Source: SURF-28 sp034521465
Lineage (GTDB): Bacteria > Bacteroidota > Ignavibacteria > Ignavibacteriales > Melioribacteraceae
Assembly: GCA_034521465.1 (NCBI GenBank)
Contig: JAXHMN010000011.1
Location: forward strand, 186,001 to 250,000
Reading direction: 5' to 3'
DNA: 64,000 nt
The translations under genes and the position numbers were made by a program. The notes below the pieces were generated by a model. The model worked only from the letters and a program-made list of their open reading frames with translations. It was not told the origin of the DNA and did not search any database. Below are positions 57,405-64,000 of the stretch, in pieces; positions within the stretch are counted from its first letter, which is position 1; the number at the start of each line of letters is the position of its first letter.

Positions 57405-58727
57405 ATGAACAAAAAAGTAGCATTCCATACATTAGGTTGTAAACTTAACTTTTCGGAAACATCCGCAATCGGTGAAGACTTTTTAAGAAAAGGTTTTGAT
57501 GTCGTTGACTTCAATTCTAATGCAGATGTTTACGTGATAAATACCTGCACGGTAACAGACAATGCAGATAAGGAATGCAGACAAATTGTTCGTCGCGCTC
57601 TCAGAAATAATCCAAATGCATTTGTCGCGGTAACCGGATGTTATGCACAATTACGAGCCGAGGAAATTGCAGAGATTGACGGAGTTGATGTTGTACTTGG
57701 CAGTAATGAGAAATTTAACATTCTTGATTACACCGGCGACTTCAGCAAAAATGAACTCTCGTGCATTTATGTATCGGATACAAACGAGTTAAGTGATTTT
57801 CATTCATCTCTATCTTTAGACGGAAACGAACGAACGCGTGCATTTTTCAAAATTCAAGACGGGTGCGATTACAAGTGTACATTTTGTACAATCCCACTGG
57901 CTCGCGGAAAGAGCAGAAGTATGCATCCCGATGAAGTCATTGTGGAGTTCAGACAATTACTTCAAGCAGGTTATAAAGAAATAATTTTAACCGGTGTTAA
58001 TGTTGGTGATTACGGCAATCAATTTGACATGAATTTGTATGACCTTCTCCAAAAAATGTTGAAAGTTGAAGGTGATTATAGAATTCGTATAAGCTCGATA
58101 GAACCGAATTTACTAAGTGATGAAATACTTGATCTCACACGCGATAATGAAAAAATGGCAAACCATTTTCATATTCCATTGCAGAGCGGCAGCCCCGAAA
58201 TTCTGAAGCGAATGCAGCGCCGTTATAGAGCAGAAGATTATGAAAATTTGATTTACAAAGCAGTAGAAAAAATTCCCAATCTTGGTATCGGTGTTGACGT
58301 AATCGTCGGATCGCCCGGTGAAACGGATGAACACTTTAACGAAACGTACGAGTTCATAAAATCTCTGCCGATTTCATACTTGCACGTTTTCACTTATTCC
58401 GAACGCCCGAATACAAAAGCAATCACAATGGACGGACAAGTTGACGTTACGGTTCGTAAAGAGCGAAACAAACGCTTACGAATTTTAAGTGATAAAAAGC
58501 GAACTGAGTTTAATAGAAGCATGATCGGTAAAGAGCAAGTTGTTCTATTCGAAAAACAAAACGACAACGGATTTATGAAAGGGTTCACAGAATCATATTT
58601 ACGCATCAAACATCCCTATAATCCTGCATTGATTAATAGCTTCACAAAGGTTAAAATTAAGGAGGCAAATGGTAATTTTTGTACCGTTGACTTAATCGAA
58701 GAAAATATTCAAACATTAGCCGGATAA
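57405..58727 (+). CDS. mtaB: tRNA t6A methylthiotransferase MtaB
   Basis: 440 residues from ATG 57405; an earlier in-frame start at 57261 would run through the REP cluster and is rejected. N-terminal UPF0004 'VAFHTLGCKLNFSETSAIGE' and 'VINTCTVTDNADKECRQ' with three Cys, then radical SAM C-x3-C-x2-C as 'CDYKCTFCTIPLARGKSRS', then a TRAM-like tail. It adds methylthio to t6A37 of tRNA. MtaB is separated from MiaB by the wording 'GCKLN' and 'CTVTDNAD'. Confidence 0.92.
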   Translation: MNKKVAFHTLGCKLNFSETSAIGEDFLRKGFDVVDFNSNADVYVINTCTVTDNADKECRQIVRRALRNNPNAFVAVTGCYAQLRAEEIAEIDGVDVVLGSNEKFNILDYTGDFSKNELSCIYVSDTNELSDFHSSLSLDGNERTRAFFKIQDGCDYKCTFCTIPLARGKSRSMHPDEVIVEFRQLLQAGYKEIILTGVNVGDYGNQFDMNLYDLLQKMLKVEGDYRIRISSIEPNLLSDEILDLTRDNEKMANHFHIPLQSGSPEILKRMQRRYRAEDYENLIYKAVEKIPNLGIGVDVIVGSPGETDEHFNETYEFIKSLPISYLHVFTYSERPNTKAITMDGQVDVTVRKERNKRLRILSDKKRTEFNRSMIGKEQVVLFEKQNDNGFMKGFTESYLRIKHPYNPALINSFTKVKIKEANGNFCTVDLIEENIQTLAG

Positions 58728-58731
58728 CAAA

Positions 58732-59457
58732 ATGAAAAAAATCTTGTTTCTCTTACTCGTTCCGTCGTTTCTATTTGCGCAATTTCAGCAGACAAAATCA
58801 ATCGCAGAATTAAAATCACAAATTAAACTCGATGAAGTATCAAACCAGAATTTAGTCCAGCTGCACAATGGTATGGAAAAGAAAAGTCCGGGACTTGCAA
58901 TAATTTACTCTCTACTTTTACCCGGAATGGGCGAACTCTATGCCGGTAACTACAGCAGCGGAATGTATTATACTATTGCCGATGCAGTTTTTTGGGGCGG
59001 TGTTGCCGGATTTAATATTTACGGTAACTGGCAGGAAAACAACTACAGATCATTTGCGGAATCAAAGGGAAATGCTGATTTAACCGGTAAGGATGAGGAC
59101 TATTTTTCGAACCTTGGATTGTATGTTGACATTCATGAATACAACCGCACACAAGAACTCAACAGAAATTTTGATGAAATCTACGATGTAGAAACACATC
59201 ACTGGGATTGGAAATCAAATGATAGAAGAAGTGAATACCGTTCGATGTGGACTTCTTCGGAAAGCGCTTTTAATAATATAAGGTTTGCAGTCGGCGCTTT
59301 AATTGTGAACAGAATTGTAAGCGCAATAAATGCAGTACGACTCGTCTCTGCTTACAACAATAAAGTAGAAGATATGCAGTGGAACGTTTCGGTTGGAATG
59401 ACTAATTATCCCAACTTGCCGTCATCACTGAACTTAAATTTTTCTGCAAGTTTTTAA
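58732..59457 (+). CDS. Exported membrane protein with PGxGxxY motif (third paralog)
   Basis: 241 residues. Signal peptide 'KKILFLLLVPSFLFAQF', then 'LAIIYSLLLPGMGELYAGNY' and 'SGMYYTIADAVFWGGVAGFN'. It shares the P-G-x-G-x-x-Y-x-x-N-Y-x-x-G motif with the two proteins at 6.4-8.2 kb, without the TPR region. The rest has hydrophilic stretches ('YRSFAESKGNADLTGKDEDY') and a hydrophobic helix near 'RFAVGALIVNRIVSAINAV'. DUF5683-like, function unknown. It follows mtaB by four bases, so it is probably co-transcribed. Confidence 0.65.
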   Translation: MKKILFLLLVPSFLFAQFQQTKSIAELKSQIKLDEVSNQNLVQLHNGMEKKSPGLAIIYSLLLPGMGELYAGNYSSGMYYTIADAVFWGGVAGFNIYGNWQENNYRSFAESKGNADLTGKDEDYFSNLGLYVDIHEYNRTQELNRNFDEIYDVETHHWDWKSNDRRSEYRSMWTSSESAFNNIRFAVGALIVNRIVSAINAVRLVSAYNNKVEDMQWNVSVGMTNYPNLPSSLNLNFSASF

Positions 59458-59463
59458 TTTTAT

Positions 59464-59498
59464 AAAAGATGGAATCTTTCCAAAAGATTCCATCTTTT
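59464..59498 (+). terminator. Terminator with long perfect stem
   Basis: AAAAGATGGAATCTTT (59464-59479) pairs perfectly with AAAGATTCCATCTTTT (59483-59498) over 16 bases around a three-base CCA loop. It ends the mtaB/DUF5683-like transcript before truA. Confidence 0.85.
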
Positions 59499-59548
59499 AT
59501 TTGCAGCTCACCATCACATCTTACACAGCCATTTCTTAAATTTGCTAC

Positions 59549-60285
59549 ATGAACAACTACAAACTAACAATTCAATATGACGGCACAAACTATTCCGGTT
59601 GGCAGATTCAAGAGAATGCCGTCACTGTTCAAGAAAAAATTACAAATGCAATTTCTGTTTTAACAAAGGAAGAAGTTAACTTGATCGGTTCGGGAAGGAC
59701 GGACGCCGGTGTTCATGCGCTTGGACAAGTTGCAAATTTTCAAACCGGGCAAAATTTATCCGATTTCAAATTTGTTTATTCGCTTAACTCAATTCTGCCT
59801 GAAGATATTTCCATTGTAGATTTTGAAAAAGTTGATGAAGATTTTCACTCAAGATTTTCCGCAAAGAAACGAAGTTATCTTTATTTAATAGCTCACAAAA
59901 AATCTCCTTTTTATAATAATTATACTTTACAGTATCCCGAATTAACTAAAGAACAAATTGAAAAACTAAATCAACTTTCAATAACATTAAAAGGTGAGCT
60001 GGACTTCACATCATTTTCCAGGAAGAATACTGAAACAGAAAACAAGATTTGCCATGTTTATGATTTACATTGGCGGCGAAGCGGAATGTTCACGGTTTTC
60101 TTTATCGAAGCAAATAGGTTTTTACATGGAATGGTAAGAACGATTGTCGGGACATTGCTTTATGCGGAAAGAAATAATCTTGACGAAAATTATTGAACGA
60201 AGTTTTATCTAAAAAAGATAGAGAAGCGGCTGCAGAGTCTGCTGCTGCAAAAGGTTTATTTTTATACAAAGTGAGGTATCAATGA
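59549..60285 (+). CDS. truA: tRNA pseudouridine synthase TruA (frameshifted at the C terminus)
   Basis: About 245 residues after repair. 'IQYDGTNYSGWQIQENAVTV', catalytic Asp in 'GSGRTDAGVHALGQVANF', 'FSAKKRSYLYLIAHK', 'MVRTIVGTLLYAERNNLDE'. The run of A at 60186-60189 lacks one base; repaired, the end reads '...KLLNEVLSKKDREAAAE' to the stop at 60283-60285. It makes pseudouridine at 38-40 of tRNAs. The stop overlaps the SDR gene (CAATGA). Confidence 0.92.
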
Positions 60286-61035
60286 AATTAGATCTATCAA
60301 ACAAAACAGTTTTAATAACCGGCGGTTCGCGCGGTATCGGTGCATCATGTGTAAAACTTTTTTCGGAAGCGGGAGCAAATGTTTCTTTCACTTACATTCG
60401 AGCAAAAGAAAGAGCAGATGAATTAGTTGAACAATATGGACCAAATGTAAAAGCTTACAAAGTCGATATGCAGTTGGAAGATGAATTAAATAACTGGGTT
60501 AAACAAACTGCTGAAGATTTTGGAAGCGCAGATATTTTGGTTCATAACGCCGGAATCTGGAACGACGGCGAACTCGAGAAAATGACTCTTGAACATTGGC
60601 GAGAGCTATTAAGAATTAATCTTGATTCAATGTTTGTTTTAACAAAAGCTGTAGTTCCTTATATGAAGAAAAATAATTGGGGAAGAGTAATTCACGTTTC
60701 ATCTACAGCCGGACAACGCGGCGAAGCATTTCATTCACATTATGCTGCTTCGAAAGGGGGAATGATCTCTTTCACAAAATCTATGGCATCGGAACTTGGT
60801 CCGATACGGAATAACAACAAACTCAGTCGCTCCCGGATGGGTCGATACGGAAATGAACACCGAAGTTTTCGCCGATAAAGATTACAAAGAACAAATACGC
60901 GAAGATATTCCGGTCGGAAGAATTGCAACAGCGGATGACATTGCTTATCCGATTCTATTTTTAGCAACCGATTGGGCGAGACATATCAACGGAGAAATAC
61001 TTAACGTAAACGGCGGAAGCGTATTAGTTGGCTGA
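60282..61035 (+). CDS. Short-chain dehydrogenase/reductase, FabG-like (frameshifted)
   Basis: About 250 residues after repair. N-terminal 'TVLITGGSRGIGASCVKLFS' binds NAD(P); 'ILVHNAGIWNDGELEKMTLE', catalytic Tyr-Lys in 'HSHYAASKGGMISFTKSMAS' and 'VGRIATADDIAYPILFLATD' follow. One extra A at 60804 breaks it; repaired, 'SELGPYGITTNSVAPGWVDT'. Similar to 3-oxoacyl-ACP reductase but could be another SDR; no fab genes adjoin. Overlaps truA by four bases and the next gene by eight. Confidence 0.88.
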
Positions 61036-61492
61036 TTCAAAAAAGAAATACGAATTTATTCAGTCTGTAGAAATTGAAGCGGTAATAGGAGAGTTATTTC
61101 AATTTCATTTAGACACAAATAATCTTCCTAAAATATCCCCGTCTTTTCCGAAAGCATCTATAAAATCAATATCGGATATACCTTTGAAAAAAGGATCGAA
61201 AGTTATTGTAACCCTCAACTTCTTTTTATTTAAAACCGATTGGGAAATTCTTGTTGATGAACTAAAGAAAAATGAATTAATAATTGATTTGCAGCAGAAA
61301 GGTCTTTTTGAATATTGGAGTCATTCTCATATATTTGAAGCGAAAAATGATAAAGTGGTTATGACCGATAGAGTAGAGTTCATTCCACCTTTTGGTATTG
61401 TCGGTAAATTACTTTTACCCTTTGTTCAACTTCAATTAAAGTTTATGTTCAATTATCGTCACCGAAAAACTAAACAACTTTTTGAGAACTGA
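61028..61492 (+). CDS. SRPBCC-family protein
   Basis: 154 residues. 'FIQSVEIEAVIGELFQFHLD' at the start, then 'KVIVTLNFFLFKTDWEILVD' and 'FEYWSHSHIFEAKNDKVVMT' plus 'DRVEFIPPFGIVGKLLLPFV' and a C-terminal long helix ('LKFMFNYRHRKTKQLFEN') are those of the START/polyketide cyclase-like helix-grip fold that binds hydrophobic ligands. The start is TTG at 61028, overlapping the SDR stop. Ligand unknown. Confidence 0.75.
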   Translation: MADSKKKYEFIQSVEIEAVIGELFQFHLDTNNLPKISPSFPKASIKSISDIPLKKGSKVIVTLNFFLFKTDWEILVDELKKNELIIDLQQKGLFEYWSHSHIFEAKNDKVVMTDRVEFIPPFGIVGKLLLPFVQLQLKFMFNYRHRKTKQLFEN

Positions 61493-61993
61493 ATGGAATT
61501 TCTTGCAGATTTACATCCTATTGTCGTACACTTTCCAATAGCAATATTAACTTTGTATGTGTTTATTGAAATTTTCGGTATCTCAATGAACAAAGAATTT
61601 TTAATGAAGATGGCTCACTTGCTGCTTTTTATTGGTATTGTAACCGCAATTGGTGCGGTGCTTACAGGAAATCAAGCTGCTGAAGTTGCTGATCAAGTAA
61701 ATAAATCTAATCTAAATTATCCAAATGAAATCATTGAAGATCATGAAACATATGCTTCAATAACACTCTGGTTGTTTGCCGGACTTCTTGTGCTTCGCAC
61801 TTATTTAGTTTTGAAAAAGAAGTTTATTGGTATATTGAGATATATTTTTATTCCGCTAACAATAATCGGGTTGTATTTTATTTACGAAACGGGTAATTAT
61901 GGTGGTAAGTTGGTTTTTGATTACGGCGTTGGTACAGAGTTGTTTAAGAATACGGAAAGTTCAACTGATTCATTAAAACAAATCAATAAATGA
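61493..61993 (+). CDS. DUF2231-type membrane protein
   Basis: 166 residues, four membrane helices. 'ADLHPIVVHFPIAILTLYVF' at the N terminus is the DUF2231 motif (H-P-x-x-V-H-F-P-I-A). It may relate to heme/redox or copper functions in other species, but the role is unknown. It abuts the SRPBCC gene directly and overlaps the outer-membrane protein by four bases. Confidence 0.8.
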   Translation: MEFLADLHPIVVHFPIAILTLYVFIEIFGISMNKEFLMKMAHLLLFIGIVTAIGAVLTGNQAAEVADQVNKSNLNYPNEIIEDHETYASITLWLFAGLLVLRTYLVLKKKFIGILRYIFIPLTIIGLYFIYETGNYGGKLVFDYGVGTELFKNTESSTDSLKQINK

Positions 61994-62580
61994 AAAATAA
62001 AATTTTAATACTGTTTTTTGTGATCTCACAATTGCTTGTTGCACAAGAGTTAAAATTCGGTCAAACCAAGGGACTTTTCATGTCGGTTGGAGTTGGCCCG
62101 CGTATTCCGGTCGCGGATCTTTCGGAATCACATAATCTTGGCGCCGGTTTTAATGCTGCTTTCACTTATACAGATAATTTAGTGCTGCCGATTTTTCTAA
62201 AAGGTGAACTCGGTTTTCAACATTTACCGGGAAGACAAAATTTTTATAAATCTTCAGATTATTCCAGCATATCAACCAACTTGCTTACTCTAAATTTAGG
62301 CGGAAGATATTACTTTCCCCCGATGGTTGAAGATGTTGTTTTACTCATGCCAATTCTTGAAGCCGGAATATCATTCGGATACTTTGAAACTTTTCATCAG
62401 TTCAAAATTAATTCTGGCTTAAGTAATAGGGTTGAAGGAGAAGTAAAAGCCGGTTTTCAAGCAGGGGTTGGTGTTTCAATGTTTTTGTTGGATGTGATTG
62501 CATTCTATAATTACTTTGCGTCAAAACAGTTTTTATCATTCGATCTGCGTGTTCAAATTCCGGTTTTTGTAACTTTTTAA
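61990..62580 (+). CDS. Small outer-membrane beta-barrel protein
   Basis: 196 residues. Signal peptide 'KILILFFVISQLLVAQ'. Alternating strands with aromatic girdle residues ('GLFMSVGVGPRIPVADLSES', 'LLTLNLGGRYYFPPMVEDVV', 'AGFQAGVGVSMFLLDVIAFY', 'FLSFDLRVQIPVFVTF') and C-terminal F suggest a small OmpA/OmpW-like barrel. Outer-membrane porin-like or structural role. It ends eleven bases before the enoyl-CoA hydratase. Confidence 0.7.
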   Translation: MKNKILILFFVISQLLVAQELKFGQTKGLFMSVGVGPRIPVADLSESHNLGAGFNAAFTYTDNLVLPIFLKGELGFQHLPGRQNFYKSSDYSSISTNLLTLNLGGRYYFPPMVEDVVLLMPILEAGISFGYFETFHQFKINSGLSNRVEGEVKAGFQAGVGVSMFLLDVIAFYNYFASKQFLSFDLRVQIPVFVTF

Positions 62581-62590
62581 GAGGAGGAAA

Positions 62591-63376
62591 ATGATGAACT
62601 ATAATAACTTATTAGTTGAAATTAAGAATACTGTTGCATTGGTTACAATCAATCGCCCCGATAGACTAAACGCATTAAACAAAGAAACTCTGGTTGAGTT
62701 AGATTCTCTTTTTACAAATTTTAAAACTGACGAAAACGTTGATTGTGTTATAATTACCGGTGCCGGTGAAAAAGCATTTGTTGCCGGTGCTGATATCAAA
62801 GAGCTAAATCAACAGAATGGAATTAGCGGGGAAGCGTTTGCGCAATTCGGTCAATCGGTTTTAAATAAAATTGAAAATCTTGGTAAACCGGTAATCGCTG
62901 CGGTAAACGGTTTTGCACTTGGCGGCGGCTGCGAACTTGCGATGAGTTGTCATATTAGAGTAGCAAATGACAAAGCAAAATTTGGTCAGCCTGAAGTTAA
63001 CTTGGGTGTAATTCCCGGTTACGGCGGTACTCAAAGACTTGCAAAATTGATCAATAGCGGAAGAGCAATGGAGTATATTTTAACCGGAGATATGATTGAT
63101 TCAGCCGAAGCATTCAGACTTGGATTAGTTAATCATGTCTACAACTCCGATGAACTTCTCCCTAAAGCATTTGAAATGGCTGAAAAGATTGCAAGCAAAG
63201 GACAGTTCTCGGTACGACTTGCTGTTAAGGCAGTGAAGGGTTCAGAGAAAATGAACCTTCAAGAAGGGTTAGAATATGAAGCATCATTATTCGGACTTGC
63301 TTGCGGAACCGAAGATTTTAAAGAAGGTACTACTGCATTTCTTGAAAAACGTAAACCGGAATTCAAAAAGAAATAA
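62591..63376 (+). CDS. Enoyl-CoA hydratase (short-chain, crotonase family)
   Basis: 261 residues. 'VALVTINRPDRLNALNKETL', 'VIITGAGEKAFVAGADIKEL', 'AVNGFALGGGCELAMSCHIR' (oxyanion hole, Glu) and 'FGQPEVNLGVIPGYGGTQRL' (second Glu) are complete. It hydrates crotonyl-CoA and similar substrates in beta-oxidation or butyrate/PHB metabolism. GAGGAGGAAA lies just before an ATGATG; the first Met at 62591 is used. The acyl-CoA dehydrogenase at 4.5 kb may act in the same pathway. Confidence 0.93.
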   Translation: MMNYNNLLVEIKNTVALVTINRPDRLNALNKETLVELDSLFTNFKTDENVDCVIITGAGEKAFVAGADIKELNQQNGISGEAFAQFGQSVLNKIENLGKPVIAAVNGFALGGGCELAMSCHIRVANDKAKFGQPEVNLGVIPGYGGTQRLAKLINSGRAMEYILTGDMIDSAEAFRLGLVNHVYNSDELLPKAFEMAEKIASKGQFSVRLAVKAVKGSEKMNLQEGLEYEASLFGLACGTEDFKEGTTAFLEKRKPEFKKK

Positions 63377-63397
63377 ATTCAATTGAGGACTCATTTT

Positions 63398-63433
63398 ATC
63401 TCCGGGTAAATTAGTTTACTCGGAGATTTTTTT
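63398..63433 (+). terminator. Terminator after enoyl-CoA hydratase
   Basis: ATCTCCG (63398-63404) and CGGAGAT (63421-63427) pair around an inner GGTAAA/TTTACT stem and are followed by a run of T to 63434. It separates the hydratase transcript from the next gene. Confidence 0.82.
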
Positions 63434-63437
63434 TGCT

Positions 63438-64000
63438 ATGCGGAAAAACTTAATATACATAATGATCACGCTTGCGGTTTTGCTTCTTGTCGGAAATATG
63501 ATTTTAAAACGTTCAAACGAAGAAATACCGGAAGAAAAAATTATTGAAGAAATAAGCACAACTGAGATTGAAAATATTTTCCTTTCAACAATTGATCAAT
63601 TTAATCTAGACTCAAGTTGGATAAATAAAGTGCACATAAACAGCAGCCAATATGACTCTTTACAATTTGTTTATAAGTTAGATTTACCAACTGATTTACC
63701 TCCGATACTTGTGTTGCGAAGTTTGAAAGAACAATTTATGAATAAAGCAGTTGATTTGATTTCTGATGAAAAGTCTATAAACGGCAACACCACGTTGAAT
63801 ATTTTTTCTAATGATGAACTCAAACTTCAAACCTCATTTAATATAAAAGAGAATATTTACAGAAAGCATGCCGAGTTTGCAGTTGTTTTATCTGATGTTG
63901 AAGAGTTGACAGAAAATGAACTTTCGAAAATTTTGAGATCGATTATAGATTTAAACATTTTACTAAAACCCTCTGTAGAAAGTGACACGCTAATTGGTAC
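63438..64000 (+). CDS. Membrane-anchored hypothetical protein, N-terminal part (runs off the right edge)
   Basis: ATG at 63438 opens a frame of 187 codons to the window end with no stop. N-terminal helix 'LIYIMITLAVLLLVGNMIL' is followed by a soluble, mostly alpha/beta part ('TEIENIFLSTIDQFNLDSSW', 'DSLQFVYKLDLPTDLPPILV', 'LRSIIDLNILLKPSVES'). I do not recognise it from the part seen. The start has no strong ribosome site and follows the terminator directly. Confidence 0.6.
   Translation, partial: MRKNLIYIMITLAVLLLVGNMILKRSNEEIPEEKIIEEISTTEIENIFLSTIDQFNLDSSWINKVHINSSQYDSLQFVYKLDLPTDLPPILVLRSLKEQFMNKAVDLISDEKSINGNTTLNIFSNDELKLQTSFNIKENIYRKHAEFAVVLSDVEELTENELSKILRSIIDLNILLKPSVESDTLIG

Overview
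The window looks like a chromosomal segment of an AT-rich, Gram-negative bacterium of the Ignavibacteria (Bacteroidetes/Chlorobi side). I infer this from the protein families (KdsA/KdsC/KdsD plus LptCAB, DUF3098, LemA/TPM, LytS/LytTR regulators, many short periplasmic proteins with signal peptides ending in FAQ or VAQ), from a TAnnTTTG-type promoter in front of the rRNA operon, and from REP-like palindromes with a Y1 transposase. No prophage, integrase, plasmid functions or CRISPR array were seen, so most of the window is core chromosome with small accessory islets.

Layout. 1-4.3 kb: PAS sensor start, small membrane protein, Crp/Fnr regulator, redox protein, Gdx exporter, HTH plus membrane protein pair, RlmN. 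4.5-8.2 kb: acyl-CoA dehydrogenase, DUF2442, then a secreted YidD-like protein and two paralogous TPR/membrane proteins separated by a palindromic repeat. 8.2-12.1 kb: ACT/PFL pair, LemA/TPM pair, DUF309, ferredoxin. 12.3-20.1 kb: acetyltransferase-like membrane protein, ruvB, and a compact Kdo/LPS-transport operon kdsA-kdsC-orf-kdsD-lptC-lptA-lptB. 20.1-29.2 kb: ferritin-like protein, REP cluster, acylating aldehyde dehydrogenase with a possible microcompartment targeting tail, phospholipase D-like lipoprotein, toxin-antitoxin remnant, REP/RAYT element, and a LiaF-LiaF-LytS-LytTR envelope-stress locus. 29.3-40.4 kb: rmuC, penicillin acylase, metF, oxidoreductase, class II aldolase, ddl, ftsB-like, rarA, dprA, a lone EutN/CcmL microcompartment vertex protein, DUF3098. 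41.1-46.5 kb: complete rRNA operon (16S, tRNA-Ile, tRNA-Ala, 23S, 5S, terminator). 46.5-53.4 kb: unknown membrane/periplasmic trio, dnaX, free-Met-sulfoxide reductase, lon, glpQ. 53.6-64 kb: suhB, cmk, rpsA, REP cluster, mtaB, truA, SDR, and a run ending in enoyl-CoA hydratase and a truncated membrane-anchored protein.

A dominant feature of the data is that more than 20 protein genes, including essential ones (rpsA, ruvB, kdsA, truA), are split by single-base indels, often in short homopolymers. Rejoining the two frames gives full-length proteins, so I annotate these as single genes with a frameshift and think sequencing or assembly error the most likely cause. The most interesting biological leads are the scattered microcompartment parts (vertex protein, tailed aldehyde dehydrogenase, fuculose-type aldolase), the secreted YidD-like/TPR locus, the unknown gene inside the Kdo operon, the possible dnaX slippage site, and the REP/RAYT system.
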